From contig JAQSDB010000003.1 in the NCBI GenBank assembly GCA_029945725.1, forward strand, positions 685,842 through 749,841: a stretch of DNA of 64,000 bases, given 5' to 3'. Positions 35,454-45,135 of the stretch are shown one piece after another. The notes below the pieces were generated by a model. The model searched no databases. It was not told where the DNA came from and saw only the letters and a program-made list of their open reading frames with translations. Source of the DNA: a bacterium. GTDB taxonomy: Bacteria > Pseudomonadota > Gammaproteobacteria > Pseudomonadales > Moraxellaceae. How positions within the stretch are numbered: position 1 is the stretch's first letter; each line of letters opens with the position of its first letter. Made by a program: the position numbers and the translations under genes.

Positions 35454-35556
35454 AAAACCATCGCGGGCATGGCCCGCTCCTACCAACATGCGCCACAACG
35501 CACCCCAATGTGACTTTCTTCGGGGTGTAGGAGCGGGCCATGCCCGCGATGGTTTT
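35454..35556. repeat. REP-like inverted pair 2, 30-bp arms
   Basis: The arms 35454-35483 and 35527-35556 are perfect reverse complements over 30 bases, with core CATCGCGGGCATGGCCCGCT. The 43-base spacer is unrelated. It shares GTAGGAGCGG with pair 1. Confidence 0.85.
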
Positions 35557-35774
35557 TCAGCGAGCGCAGCGAAGCATCACGAAGGAAATCATCAACGCAC
35601 CGGCGGTGAAAGAAAGGCCCCGTAGAGTTCGCCGAGAAGCGGAGCCAGACGGCGGATGAAGGACGAACCTTTGAGCGGAGGCGCAGCCGCAGCGAGTGTT
35701 CGTCCGCCGCCGGCTGGCGAGCACCGCAGGGTACCCCGCGCAGCGGGGCGAACGGCCCGGGGTCGAGCGGGTGT

Positions 35775-35802
35775 CCAGAGGGGCGGCGACCCGCCCCTCT
35801 GG
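35775..35802. repeat. GC-rich hairpin
   Basis: CCAGAGGGGCGG and CCGCCCCTCTGG enclose CGAC in a perfect 12-bp stem. It lies about 85 bases beyond the stop of the AT-rich operon and could act as a terminator, although no U-run follows. Confidence 0.6.
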
Positions 35803-35887
35803 GCCTGTCCGGCGAGGACGGGGCGGATCAAATAAGCAACGGAACTATAAGAAGCAACCGGGGAACTTTATGGTTGTGAGGATGGGC

Positions 35888-36499
35888 TTAACGTGTTGCA
35901 ACTATAGTGATTAGTTTTTGTCGTGCAGAGCTAAATTTCGATGATATCTTCATTGCATCAGGCTTGGATGCAATGTGCTCTATTGACTCAAACGAGCCGC
36001 CAGTAATTGCGTCATACAGCTGGGAAATTATTTCTGTTAAAGCAGAGTGGAGATTTATTGATTTTTCCTTCTTAAGGAATAGCTTGAGAAGCTTTGAGTA
36101 CATCGTTAGAAGTCGTAGGTCTGCTTTTATCTGAATTTCAAGAGAGTACAGGTCTGCGCTTTTATCTTCAGAGAAATTCATTAGCCAATAGGAGATGGCT
36201 TCCTTTTCGAGGTTATCAAGTAATCTATCTATCTGATCTATGATATCGGATATTTTTCTTTCTTTTTCCGTTCTTTTCCAGTGGAAGAAATTTGAAAGAT
36301 ATCCAGAGATTGCCCCTGCTAAGGCGCCTGATGCTGCAATAAAAAAGGGTTTATATGAGCTTGAATTACTGCTGGTTAAGTCTCTAATTGCAGACTCTAT
36401 CTTTGAGAGTTCGTGAGCAATTTTTAGTGCATCAGATAAATAGATAGGGTCAGTGGATGCAAGAGCTAAGCTTGCAAGAAGCAAGTCGGAATGGGGCAT
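35888..36499 (-). CDS. Membrane protein of the AT-rich module, 203 aa
   Basis: No family was recognised. The first ~45 residues are amphipathic. A hydrophobic Ala/Gly-rich segment at about 51-72 (FFIAASGALAGAISGYLSNFF) is a likely membrane helix, and a long charged, helical C-terminal part follows (KRTEKERKISDIIDQIDRLLDNLEKE, probable coiled coil). It is the last gene of the operon, eight bases after the DUF4325 gene, and is strongly AT-rich. By position it may be the output or effector; that is speculation. Confidence 0.75.
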   Translation of the reverse strand: MPHSDLLLASLALASTDPIYLSDALKIAHELSKIESAIRDLTSSNSSSYKPFFIAASGALAGAISGYLSNFFHWKRTEKERKISDIIDQIDRLLDNLEKEAISYWLMNFSEDKSADLYSLEIQIKADLRLLTMYSKLLKLFLKKEKSINLHSALTEIISQLYDAITGGSFESIEHIASKPDAMKISSKFSSARQKLITIVATR

Positions 36500-36507
36500 G
36501 ATAATTT

Positions 36508-36867
36508 CTATCTATTCCTTTTATAGGCTATAGAGTTAAATTTTGCCTCTTTTATGTACTGATTTATTTTGTCCTTGTAGAACTCGAAATCGGGATCTGA
36601 ATAAACTATTTCTATAGTTCGTAAGAGCGAGGTTGGCTCCATGTAGCCGTGCTTAACTACCCCCGCAAATCCTTCCACAAGAAATGATGATCCGTAGCCC
36701 TCGACATTGTCATCGATGATTACTTTTAATTTCTCATTTGGTTTTAGAGTTTTCAATGTGGGCCACAAAACCTCTTCTCGAAATTTTTCTCCGCTAGAGT
36801 CTCCGTCGGAATAATATCTTCCGGCAGGAGTGCTAGAGAAAGATTTTCCAATATTAATTTCAGTCAT
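36508..36867 (-). CDS. DUF4325 (STAS-like) domain protein
   Basis: This 119-residue protein matches the DUF4325 pattern: IGKSFSSTPAGRYYSDGDSSGEKFREEVL at the N-terminus and VIIDDNVEGYGSSFLVEGFAGVVKHG at 49-74, the GYGSSFL-x-E-x-F hallmark. DUF4325 is a STAS-like fold often encoded next to a GHKL ATPase. Its ATG overlaps the stop of the ATPase gene (ATGA, 36864-36867), and a strong AGAGGGGG precedes it. It is AT-rich, unlike the flanking genes. Confidence 0.85.
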   Translation of the reverse strand: MTEINIGKSFSSTPAGRYYSDGDSSGEKFREEVLWPTLKTLKPNEKLKVIIDDNVEGYGSSFLVEGFAGVVKHGYMEPTSLLRTIEIVYSDPDFEFYKDKINQYIKEAKFNSIAYKRNR

Positions 36868-38021
36868 GATGCCCCCTCTATGCTTTGTGGGGTTAAGGTT
36901 ACTTTCCATATGATGAGGGTACCATGAATGGGGTTTGAGAAACTCTCGGTTTTGATGCTTGTTTTGTTATTCTCAATCGAAAATTTATACAGTCCTTTCA
37001 TGCTTAAAATGGATAAATACCCCATTTTCCTCTGTTTTATAAACTCTAGTAGATCTTGAAGGCCTTTCCCGCGATCAGTTTGCTCTGTACTTGTTCTATC
37101 TAGTTCTACTGCTGCTCTTAGTAGCGCTTCATCTTTTTTTCCTGCAATAGGAGCAAAGCGAGATAAAAATTCTAGGGCTTTTTCCCATACTTTAGATGCG
37201 GGAAGGGATTGCGGGATTCCAATTCCTTGGTCATAGAAAACAACTTTCAATTCGTGAGTTTCTGTGTTGTATGATGCACTTAAATACCAGTTCTTTTCGC
37301 TCTCACTATAATTCTTTGTGGGTGGGTAGGCGTGATGTGATACGTTTGTAATTGCTTCGGATAGTCCGCAGTAAAGAAAAGTCCATTTTGTTATCTCTTC
37401 CCCAACAATTTCTATTATCTTATTTTTTAGCTCTACTGCCTTGGCATTGTCTCCGCACTTTCCTTTTATGTATTTAACTAAGCTTATCTTAGACGTTCTT
37501 TCTTTTGCGGGAGGCTGCGATCCTGGTTTCTTTCTAAATAGATCAAAGAATCCAAGATCATGTAGACGATGGTATATTTCTTCATTCCAGTTCTCTGTCA
37601 TGGGTCGAAGATTTCGGCGGATATGATCGTCCCATTTCGATAACTCTGCTGTTAATACTAATGCAGCTGATGTTGATATTCTTTCTAGATTTTCAAATCT
37701 TACAGTTTCTAGTTTATAAGCGTTTGGCGAGGTCCCTTGTCTTTTTGCTAGTTTTCTTATTGCAAGAAGATGGAGGGATGTTTCCTCATAGGCTGAGGAA
37801 AAATTCATCACCTTTGGCAGAGTAAGTATAACTTTATTGGAGCCAATTATGTCAATGTTTAGTCCCTTTTCTGTATTGCAGTCTATCCAATTATTTGTTC
37901 CTCTCCAGCTACAAAGAGAGTTTTTCTTCGCTTTCCTTTTTTTATTTTTAACTCTTCCTTGTCTGGCGGAAATTGCCATTCGAGCGTCATATTTTCTTTG
38001 TTCAATACTAATTTTTTTCAT
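36864..38021 (-). CDS. GHKL-type ATP-binding protein with STAS-like N-terminal region
   Basis: This protein of about 385 residues has a STAS-like block (YKLETVRFENLERISTSAALVLTAEL, about 102-127) and a C-terminal HATPase_c domain. The N-box is GLSEAITNVSHHAYP (Glu222, Asn226), the G1 box is DQGIGIP (264-270), the G2 box is TDRGKGL (318-320) and GT is at 367-368. No histidine phospho-acceptor domain is present. Start is uncertain: ATG 38021, with GTG 38051 in frame. Codon use and base content are far more AT-rich than the neighbours. First gene of a three-gene operon. Confidence 0.85.
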   Translation of the reverse strand: MKKISIEQRKYDARMAISARQGRVKNKKRKAKKNSLCSWRGTNNWIDCNTEKGLNIDIIGSNKVILTLPKVMNFSSAYEETSLHLLAIRKLAKRQGTSPNAYKLETVRFENLERISTSAALVLTAELSKWDDHIRRNLRPMTENWNEEIYHRLHDLGFFDLFRKKPGSQPPAKERTSKISLVKYIKGKCGDNAKAVELKNKIIEIVGEEITKWTFLYCGLSEAITNVSHHAYPPTKNYSESEKNWYLSASYNTETHELKVVFYDQGIGIPQSLPASKVWEKALEFLSRFAPIAGKKDEALLRAAVELDRTSTEQTDRGKGLQDLLEFIKQRKMGYLSILSMKGLYKFSIENNKTSIKTESFSNPIHGTLIIWKVTLTPQSIEGAS

Positions 38022-38110
38022 TAGGTAGTTCTTTGATTGAAAAGGGTGCACAGAGGTAATAGGTCGGGTTGATTCGTCGTTGTTGATTAGGCTTCGTCTG
38101 CTTGTCGAGA

Positions 38111-40936
38111 TTAATTGCGGCTGAGAATCTGCCTCAACACAAACGGCAGAATCCCCCCGTGCCTGTAGTAATCCACTTCAATCGCCGTATCAATCCGTGA
38201 AACTACCGTAACTTCCTGCTGCGAGCCATCGGCCCGCGTCATCACCAGCACCATGTCCTGCTGCGGCTTCAGCTCCCCGCTCACGCCGAGAATCTCGAAA
38301 CGCTCGTCACCCTTCAGCCCCAGCGACTGCAGCGAATCCCCGGCCTTGAACTGCAGCGGCAGCACGCCCATGCCGACCAGGTTGGAGCGGTGGATGCGCT
38401 CGAAGGATTTTGCGATCACCGCCTTGATGCCGAGCAGCTGCGTGCCCTTGGCGGCCCAGTCGCGGCTGGAACCGGTGCCGTATTCCTCGCCGGCAAACAC
38501 CACCGTCGGCACACCGCGCCGGATGTATTCCATGGCGGCTTCATACACCGTGGTCTGTGCGCCGTCCTGCAGCGTGTAGCCGCCCTCGATGCGCGAACCG
38601 TCTTCCTTCAGCGGCAGCATGAGGTTTTTCACGCGCACATTGGCGAAGGTGCCGCGGATCATGATCTCGTGATTGCCGCGGCGCGAACCGTAGGTATTGA
38701 AATCCGCCGGCGCCACGCCGTGTTCGGTCAGGTATTTGCCGGCCGGCGTGGCGGGACGGAAGGAGCCGGCCGGGGAAATATGGTCGGTGGTGACGGAATC
38801 ACCGAGCAGCAGCAGGGCGCGCGCGCCCTTGATGTCGGCGACCTTGCCGGGCTGCAGGGTGAAGTCGTCGAAGAAGGGCGGTTTGGCGATATAGGTGGAG
38901 AGCGGCCAGCTGTAGACATTGCCCCGGCTGGACTGAATGTTGTTCCAGAGATCGTTGTCTTTGGTGAAATCGGCGTAGCGCTCGCGGAAGACGGCAGGAT
39001 TCAGGGCGATGGGCAGCAGCGCTTCCACTTCGGCATTGCTCGGCCAGATGTCGCGCAGGAACACCGGCTTGCCGTCGCTGCCGATGCCGAGATGCTCGGT
39101 GGTCATGTCGATATTGGCGCGGCCGGCAATGGCGAAGGCAACCACGAGCGGCGGCGAGGCGAGAAAGTTGGCGCGGATGTTGGGATGGATGCGCGCTTCA
39201 AAGTTGCGGTTGCCGGAGAGCACGGCGGCGGCAACGATGTCGTTGCTGAGAATGGTTTCATTGAGTTCGGCGGGCAGGTCGCCGGCATTGCCGATGCAGG
39301 TGGTGCAGCCGAAGGCGGCAATGTTGAAACCGAGCGTGTTCAGCGCATCCTGCAGGCCGGCGGCTTTCAGGTATTCCGGCACCACGCGCGATCCCGGGCC
39401 GAAGGAGGTTTTCACGCGCGGGTTCACCGAGAGGCCTTTCGCCACCGCTTTTTTCGCCAGCAGGCCGGCGGCGAGCAGCACGGCGGGATTGGAGGTGTTG
39501 GTGCAGGAGGTGATGGCGGCAATCAGCACATCGCCGTTGCCGATATCATGGGTTTCTTCGGTGTGGGTGACGATGTCGCGCGTGGCATCGCGGTTGTCGA
39601 GCATTTCCACTTCATTGCGCGTGAGCGGGCGGCTCACCGGTTTCTGCGGCAGCAGCGGATCGGCGCTGTGGCGTTTGGTGGAGGGATAGCGCTTGTAGAG
39701 ATCGTCCGGATTCTTGTTGAAACCGTTGTCGGCCGCAGCGCGGCTGAACAGGGTGTTGAAGCTTTGCTTCATGTCCGGCAGCTCGATGCGGTCCTGCGGA
39801 CGCCGGGGGCCGGCGAGCGAGGGCACGATGCTGGAAAGATCGAGCGGGATCAGCTGGCTGTAATCAATGTCGCCGGCTTTCGGTATGCCGAACAGCTGCT
39901 GTGCGCGAAAATAGGATTCGAAGGCATCCACTTCCGCATCGCTGCGGCCGGTGCCTTTCATGTAGGCGATGGTGGCTTCGTCGACCGGGAAGAAGCCCAT
40001 GGTGGCGCCGTATTCGGGGGCCATGTTGGCGATGGTGGCGCGGTCGGTGACGGACAGGTGCGCGGTGCCTTCGCCGAAGAATTCGACAAACTTGCCGACG
40101 ACTTTTTCGCGCCGCAGCATTTCCGTGACGGTGAGCACGAGATCGGTGGCGGTGACGCCTTCGCGCAGCTTGCCGCTCAGGTGTACGCCGACGACATCGG
40201 GCGTGAGGAAATACACCGGCTGGCCGAGCATGCCGGCTTCGGCCTCGATGCCGCCGACGCCCCAGCCGACGACGCCGACGCCGTTGATCATGGTGGTGTG
40301 CGAATCGGTGCCGACCAGCGTGTCGGGATAGCAGACGCCGTTTTTCTGCTGCACGCCGCGGAACAGGTATTCCAGGTTCACCTGGTGCACGATGCCGATG
40401 CCGGGCGGCACCACGCCGAAGGTGTCAAACGCCTGCATGCCCCATTTCATGAACTGGTAGCGCTCGTTGTTGCGCAGGAATTCCAGCTCCATGTTCTTGC
40501 GCAGCGCATCCTGCGTGCCGTAGAAATCAATCTGCACCGAGTGGTCCACCACCAGGTCCACCGGCACCAGCGGTTCAATCTTCTTGGCGTCCTGGCCCAT
40601 GGCGTGGGCGACATTGCGCATGGCGGCCAGATCGGCCAGCAGCGGCACGCCGGTAAAATCCTGCAGCACCACGCGCGCCACCACGAAGGGAATCTCGTCG
40701 CTGCGCGCTGCATTGGGCTGCCAGTTGGCCAGCTGCTGCACGTGTGCGGCGGTGATCTTGCGGCCGTCGACATGACGCAGCACCGCTTCCAGCACGATGC
40801 GGATGGACACCGGCAGGCGCGAGACCGGGCCGATGCCGGCGGCTTCGAGCGCGGGCAGGGAATAAAACCGGCGGCTGCTGCCGTCTTTCAGGGTGAAGGT
40901 CTGGAGGGTGCTGCCGAGATCGGGGGCGGTGGACAT
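38111..40936 (-). CDS. acnA: Aconitate hydratase A
   Basis: This 941-residue TCA-cycle enzyme interconverts citrate and isocitrate. The 4Fe-4S cysteines are seen in SCTNTSNP and [11 protein letters not shown]. Other family blocks include [40 protein letters not shown] and [15 protein letters not shown] with the swivel domain after it. It is longer than E. coli AcnA (891), with an extra segment near [17 protein letters not shown]. Start ATG 40936 follows AAGGAA. It is cytoplasmic. It borders the AT-rich module. Confidence 0.97.
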   Translation of the reverse strand: MSTAPDLGSTLQTFTLKDGSSRRFYSLPALEAAGIGPVSRLPVSIRIVLEAVLRHVDGRKITAAHVQQLANWQPNAARSDEIPFVVARVVLQDFTGVPLLADLAAMRNVAHAMGQDAKKIEPLVPVDLVVDHSVQIDFYGTQDALRKNMELEFLRNNERYQFMKWGMQAFDTFGVVPPGIGIVHQVNLEYLFRGVQQKNGVCYPDTLVGTDSHTTMINGVGVVGWGVGGIEAEAGMLGQPVYFLTPDVVGVHLSGKLREGVTATDLVLTVTEMLRREKVVGKFVEFFGEGTAHLSVTDRATIANMAPEYGATMGFFPVDEATIAYMKGTGRSDAEVDAFESYFRAQQLFGIPKAGDIDYSQLIPLDLSSIVPSLAGPRRPQDRIELPDMKQSFNTLFSRAAADNGFNKNPDDLYKRYPSTKRHSADPLLPQKPVSRPLTRNEVEMLDNRDATRDIVTHTEETHDIGNGDVLIAAITSCTNTSNPAVLLAAGLLAKKAVAKGLSVNPRVKTSFGPGSRVVPEYLKAAGLQDALNTLGFNIAAFGCTTCIGNAGDLPAELNETILSNDIVAAAVLSGNRNFEARIHPNIRANFLASPPLVVAFAIAGRANIDMTTEHLGIGSDGKPVFLRDIWPSNAEVEALLPIALNPAVFRERYADFTKDNDLWNNIQSSRGNVYSWPLSTYIAKPPFFDDFTLQPGKVADIKGARALLLLGDSVTTDHISPAGSFRPATPAGKYLTEHGVAPADFNTYGSRRGNHEIMIRGTFANVRVKNLMLPLKEDGSRIEGGYTLQDGAQTTVYEAAMEYIRRGVPTVVFAGEEYGTGSSRDWAAKGTQLLGIKAVIAKSFERIHRSNLVGMGVLPLQFKAGDSLQSLGLKGDERFEILGVSGELKPQQDMVLVMTRADGSQQEVTVVSRIDTAIEVDYYRHGGILPFVLRQILSRN

Positions 40937-41227
40937 GACGGCGATTCCTTGCGTGACGGCCCTCCTGCCGGTGGCAGGCGCCGCGGGTGGCTGAGGCAAT
41001 CATTCTAGCCCTGCGTGGTGACGCTTGCGCAGCAGGGAATTGTTGGTGGCGAGGCAGGGCACATGACCGGGCAGGAGGCGCCGGCGGCAGGACAGACGGG
41101 CGAAAACAGGGGCCGGGCGAGATGCCGGATGGTCGGGTTGCGGCACCGTTCACCGTGACGCCGGGCCCTGATCGGCTATCATGGGCACCGATCAACCAGC
41201 ACCATTCGTTGCAAAGGGATTTTAGCC

Positions 41228-43477
41228 ATGACCGACGCCATGACCGGGCCAGAACAGCACTTCCGTACCTGCCATCTGTGCGAGGCCATGTGCGGCGTCG
41301 TCATCGAGCATCAGGACGGCCGCATACTCTCCATCAAGGGTGACAAGGAAGACCCGCTGTCGCAGGGGCATGTCTGCCCCAAGGTCATGGGCCTGCAGGA
41401 CCTGCACGAAGATCCGGACCGCCTGCGCCATCCGGTCAAGCGCGTGGGCACGGACTGGGTGCAGATTTCCTGGGACGAAGCCTTCGACACCATCGAGCAG
41501 AATGTAAAACGCATTCGCCGCGAGCAGGGTGCCGAGGCGCTGGCCGTGTACGTGGGCAACCCGACCGTGCATACGCCGGGGCTGCTGCTGATCCCGCCCT
41601 TCATTCATGCGCTGGGGGCGCGCCAGCGTTTCAGCGCCACCTCGCTCGACCAGCTGCCGGCCATGCTGGCCAGCATGCAGATGTTCGGGCACCAGCTGCT
41701 GTTTCCGGTGCCCGATCTCGACCGCACCGATTTCTTCCTGATCATTGGCGGCAACCCGGCGGCCTCGAACGGCAGCATCATGACCACCGGCGATCCCATG
41801 GGCCGCATCAAGGCCATTCGTGCGCGCGGCGGCCGCGTCGTGCTGGTTGATCCGCGCCGCACCGAAACCGCCGAGAAAGTCGACGAACATGTTTTCATCA
41901 AGCCCGGCACCGATTTCTTTTTTCTCGCCGCCATGGTGCAGGTGATGTTTGCCGACAGCCTGATCCGCCTGCGCCATCTCGGCGAGATGGTGGAAGGCCT
42001 GGTGGAACTGCGTGATGCGCTGGAGGAATTCACGCCGGAAGCGGTGACGGACATCACCGGCATTCCTGCCGCGCGCATTCGCGAACTGGCCCGCGAATTT
42101 GCCCGCGCCGAGCAGGCGGCCTGCTACGGCCGCATCGGCACCTGCGTGCAGGAGTTCGGCGGTCTTTCCGGCTGGCTGCTGCATGTCATCAACGTGATTA
42201 CCGGCAATCTGGATCGCGAAGGCGGCATGATGTTTTCCAATCCGCCTTTTGATGTGGTGGGCATGGGACCGAAAGGCAATTTCGGCAAGCAGCGTTCGCG
42301 CGTTCGCGGTCTGCCTTCCTTTGGCGGCGAGCTTCCCACCAATGTGCTGGCCGAGGAAATCCTCACGCCGGGCAAGGGCCAGATCCGCCTGCTTGCCACG
42401 CATGCCGGCAATCCGGTGCTGTCGGCCCCCAATGGCCGCCTGATGGACGAAGCGCTGGCCTCGCTGGATTTCATGTTCTCGATTGATATCTACATCAATG
42501 AAACCACGCGCCACGCCCACATCATCCTGCCGCCGACGAGTGCGCTGGAGCGCTCGCACATGGACGTGGGTCTGGCGGCGGTGAGCGTGCGCAATTTTGC
42601 CAAATGGTCACCGGCACTGTTTGACGCGCCGGAAGGCGCAAAACACGACTGGCAGATCCTGCTCGAGCTGAGCAACCGCCTCGGTGAAAGCAGCACGCTC
42701 GGGCGTTATGTGAAGCAGGGCGTACAGGGCGCGGTGGAGCGGCTCGGTCTGGATGCCGGCCTTGATCTCATGCTGCGCTTTGGTGAATACGGCACGCATG
42801 CCGCGCTGGCAAAAAAGAAAACCTCGGTGGGCCGGCGCGTGCTGTCGGTGCTGCGCCCGGACAAGGAAGGTCTCAGCATCCGGAAGCTGGAAGAAAATCC
42901 GCACGGCATTGATCTTGGCCCGCTGCGTCCGCGGTTTCCCGATGCGCTGGCTACGCGGCACCGGAAAATCATTCTGGCACCACAAGTTTATGTGGATGAC
43001 GTGATGCGTGCGAGCGAGAAAATGGCGCAGCACGTGTCACACGGCATGCAGCTGATCGGGCGTCGCCATGTGCGCAGCAATAACTCCTGGATGCACAACT
43101 CGAATCGTCTGGTGAAGGGAAAAAACCGCTGCACCGCCATGCTGAACCCCGACGATGCCGCGCGCCTGCAGATTACCGACGGGCAAACGGTGCGCGTGAC
43201 CTCGCGCGTGGGCAGCATCGAGTTGCCGGCGGAAATCACGGCCGCCCTCATGCCCGGCGTGGTCAGTGTGCCGCACGGTTTCGGCCACGGCCGCCAGGGC
43301 GTGAGAATGGCCACGGCCAGCAAAAAGGCGGCGGGCGTCAGCGTCAACGACATTACCGACGAGACCTTCATTGATGCACTCACCGGCATGCCGGTACTCA
43401 ATGGCGTGCCCGTGACCGTGGCTCCCGTGATGACGGCCGCGGATCGCGAGGCCGGTGCCGAGCTGGAGGCCAGCTGA
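41228..43477 (+). CDS. Molybdopterin-dependent oxidoreductase (4Fe-4S, formate-dehydrogenase-like)
   Basis: This 749-residue protein has a 4Fe-4S motif (Cys15, Cys18, Cys22, Cys50) and the bis-MGD oxidoreductase fold: FFLIIGGNPAASNGSIMTTGDP, VLVDPRRTETAEKVDEHVFIKPGTD, and the C-terminal molydopterin-dinucleotide domain (RCTAMLNPDDAARLQITDGQTVRVTSR). No Tat signal is present, so it is probably cytoplasmic. Partner subunits are not adjacent. Related stand-alone proteins are known in Pseudomonas and Acinetobacter, but the substrate is not established. Confidence 0.88.
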   Translation: MTDAMTGPEQHFRTCHLCEAMCGVVIEHQDGRILSIKGDKEDPLSQGHVCPKVMGLQDLHEDPDRLRHPVKRVGTDWVQISWDEAFDTIEQNVKRIRREQGAEALAVYVGNPTVHTPGLLLIPPFIHALGARQRFSATSLDQLPAMLASMQMFGHQLLFPVPDLDRTDFFLIIGGNPAASNGSIMTTGDPMGRIKAIRARGGRVVLVDPRRTETAEKVDEHVFIKPGTDFFFLAAMVQVMFADSLIRLRHLGEMVEGLVELRDALEEFTPEAVTDITGIPAARIRELAREFARAEQAACYGRIGTCVQEFGGLSGWLLHVINVITGNLDREGGMMFSNPPFDVVGMGPKGNFGKQRSRVRGLPSFGGELPTNVLAEEILTPGKGQIRLLATHAGNPVLSAPNGRLMDEALASLDFMFSIDIYINETTRHAHIILPPTSALERSHMDVGLAAVSVRNFAKWSPALFDAPEGAKHDWQILLELSNRLGESSTLGRYVKQGVQGAVERLGLDAGLDLMLRFGEYGTHAALAKKKTSVGRRVLSVLRPDKEGLSIRKLEENPHGIDLGPLRPRFPDALATRHRKIILAPQVYVDDVMRASEKMAQHVSHGMQLIGRRHVRSNNSWMHNSNRLVKGKNRCTAMLNPDDAARLQITDGQTVRVTSRVGSIELPAEITAALMPGVVSVPHGFGHGRQGVRMATASKKAAGVSVNDITDETFIDALTGMPVLNGVPVTVAPVMTAADREAGAELEAS

Positions 43478-43551
43478 GCGGTAACAAATCCGAACGGACA
43501 TCCGGGCCGGTTCTGCGAGACTGCACGGCCCTGAAAGAAAGGTAGGTACTG

Positions 43552-44118
43552 ATGCGTTTTGCCGTTTTTCCCGTGTTTGCCCTGCTGCTTTGCCTGCTCG
43601 TGTCGCCCGTTCTGGCAGACACCGGCAATGATCCGGCCCCTGCGGCCCCCGACGCTGCCGACCGTCACCTGATGAGCCATGACGACATGGTGATGGTGGC
43701 GCTCAGCCTGATCGGCACGCCGTACCGGTTTGGTGGCAGCGATCCCGACAGCGGATTTGATTGCAGCGGCTTGGTGAAATACATCCTGGGTCTTTCCAGT
43801 ACGGTCGTGGTGCCGCGTTCTTCCGATGAGATGTACCGCATGGGCGGACACACCATCACGCTGGATGAGCTCAAGGCCGGTGACCTGATTTTTTTCCGTA
43901 TCGGCAAAACAAAACGCGTGAATCATGTGGCGGTTTATATTGGCCAGCAGCGTTTTGTGCATGCGCCTTCTTCGGGTAACCAGGTGCGTGTCGACAAGCT
44001 GGGCGACAAGTACTGGACACGTTATCTGCTCGGCGCGCGCCGCGTGCTGCCGGAAAATGACCTGCCGGATGCTTCTCCTTCGGGTGAGTCTTCCTCTCCT
44101 GCATCCGTCATGCCCTGA
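43552..44118 (+). CDS. Secreted NlpC/P60 peptidase
   Basis: This 188-residue protein starts with a signal peptide (to about residue 22). The NlpC/P60 catalytic residues are Cys71 in FDCSGLVKYI, His125 in VNHVAVYIG, and His137 in VHAPSSG. It cleaves peptidoglycan stem peptides in the periplasm. An Ala/Pro-rich spacer precedes the domain, and the tail is Ser/Pro-rich. GAAAGGTAGGTACTG lies before the ATG. Confidence 0.92.
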   Translation: MRFAVFPVFALLLCLLVSPVLADTGNDPAPAAPDAADRHLMSHDDMVMVALSLIGTPYRFGGSDPDSGFDCSGLVKYILGLSSTVVVPRSSDEMYRMGGHTITLDELKAGDLIFFRIGKTKRVNHVAVYIGQQRFVHAPSSGNQVRVDKLGDKYWTRYLLGARRVLPENDLPDASPSGESSSPASVMP

Positions 44119-44217
44119 TGTTTTCGGTCGCCCGTTCCGGCGACCTTTGTTTGTTTTCAGCGGGCATCGGTTTTTTTACTTTTTGTGTGTAGCCCTTTGG
44201 CGGCCGGAGTCTCTTGC

Positions 44218-45003
44218 ATGAGCCTTGATCCCCTTTTTGCGGCGCTTGCCGGCAATGAAAACATTGAAATTCCCGCCGGCTGGACCCAGGGCCGTGCCAA
44301 TTTCGGTGGTCTGGTGGCGGCCCTGATGTACGCGCGCATTGATGCGCTGATGGAGGAATCGCGCACGCTGCGCTCCGCCACGGTGTCTTTTGTGGGGCCG
44401 GTCGCCAGCGGCCCGGCCACGGTGAAAGCCGGATTACTGCGCCACGGTAAATCCGTGACACAGGCCGAAGCGCGCATCATCCAGAACGGTGAAGTGGTGG
44501 CGGTGATGCTGGCCTGTTTCGGCGCCGCGCGTGCATCAGCCGTGAAGGTGGCTGCTGCTGCCGCTCCGCTTTTCAAAAAACCGGAAGACTGCGTGGCGCT
44601 GCCCTATGTGGACGGCGTGACACCGGAGTTCACGCAGCATTTTGATTTCCGCTGGGGCCACGGTGATTTTCCGTTCACCGGATCGGCGCTGCCCGAGCTG
44701 GGCGGATGGATGCGCCTGAAAGAAAACCGCGGCGCGGTCGACATGATTGACCTGTTCATGCTGGTGGATGCGTGGCCGCCGGCATTGCTGCCGGTCGTGA
44801 AAGGTCCGGCACCCGGCAGCTCCATGTGCTGGACGCTGGAGCCCTTGTCCCTGCCGGAAAACAAGACCGCGAACAGCTGGTGGCAGTATCAGGCCACCAC
44901 GGATTATGCCGCCGATGGTTACGGCAATTGCGCGGCGCGTATCTGGGATGACGAAGGCAATCTGGTGGCGCTGAGCCGGCAGACGGTGGTCGTGTTTGCC
45001 TGA
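44218..45003 (+). CDS. Acyl-CoA thioesterase (TesB-like double hotdog)
   Basis: This 261-residue protein matches the thioesterase family with two hotdog domains: TQGRANFGGLVAALMYARIDAL, then RLRSATVSFVGPVASGPA-like strands, and the C-terminal GYGNCAARIWDDEGNLVALSRQ. The end resembles the last strand of TesB-type enzymes. ATG 44218 follows CGGAG. It probably hydrolyses acyl-CoA in the cytoplasm. Confidence 0.87.
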   Translation: MSLDPLFAALAGNENIEIPAGWTQGRANFGGLVAALMYARIDALMEESRTLRSATVSFVGPVASGPATVKAGLLRHGKSVTQAEARIIQNGEVVAVMLACFGAARASAVKVAAAAAPLFKKPEDCVALPYVDGVTPEFTQHFDFRWGHGDFPFTGSALPELGGWMRLKENRGAVDMIDLFMLVDAWPPALLPVVKGPAPGSSMCWTLEPLSLPENKTANSWWQYQATTDYAADGYGNCAARIWDDEGNLVALSRQTVVVFA

Positions 45004-45063
45004 TGGCGGCTCGCGGGTGAAGATTGCCTTTGCATTACGCTGCCAAGCGTAAAAAGAGAAAGT

Positions 45064-45135
45064 ATGAAATTTGATATCGAGAAAACTCTGGTGATCAAGG
45101 ACCAGACTTATATTCTGGCGCGCCAAATCCAATAA
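45064..45135 (+). pseudogene. 23-aa remnant or micropeptide
   Basis: A short frame, MKFDIEKTLVIKDQTYILAR plus three residues, is preceded by AAAAGAGAAAG. Its sequence looks like a genuine N-terminus (alternating charged and hydrophobic residues). It stops about 30 bases before copy B of the intergenic repeat. It may be the 5' end of a gene cut by the repeat, or a micropeptide. Not assigned to a family. Confidence 0.35.

Larger units (their letters stand above)
34786..35887. other. Repeat-rich intergenic island, no genes
   Basis: This 1.1-kb stretch holds no believable CDS. It carries a ~190-bp repeat shared with 45166-45356, a GTTGGGCT hairpin, two REP-like inverted pairs and a GC-rich hairpin. 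It marks the border with the AT-rich operon that follows. Confidence 0.7.

Noticed and set aside
35330-35556. CRISPR-like series of repeats
   Set aside because: The repeats are inverted pairs of two kinds, not regular direct repeats with spacers, and no cas gene is present.
35592-35831. 79-residue frame inside the repeat island
   Set aside because: It runs through GC-rich hairpins and is best explained as repeat sequence.
36864-38021. Ordinary sensor histidine kinase
   Set aside because: The ATPase domain is present but there is no H-box dimerisation domain or response regulator next to it.
38390-41008. 872-codon open frame on the + strand
   Set aside because: It is antisense to acnA, whose sequence shows full aconitase motifs; it is a GC-rich shadow frame with no domain.
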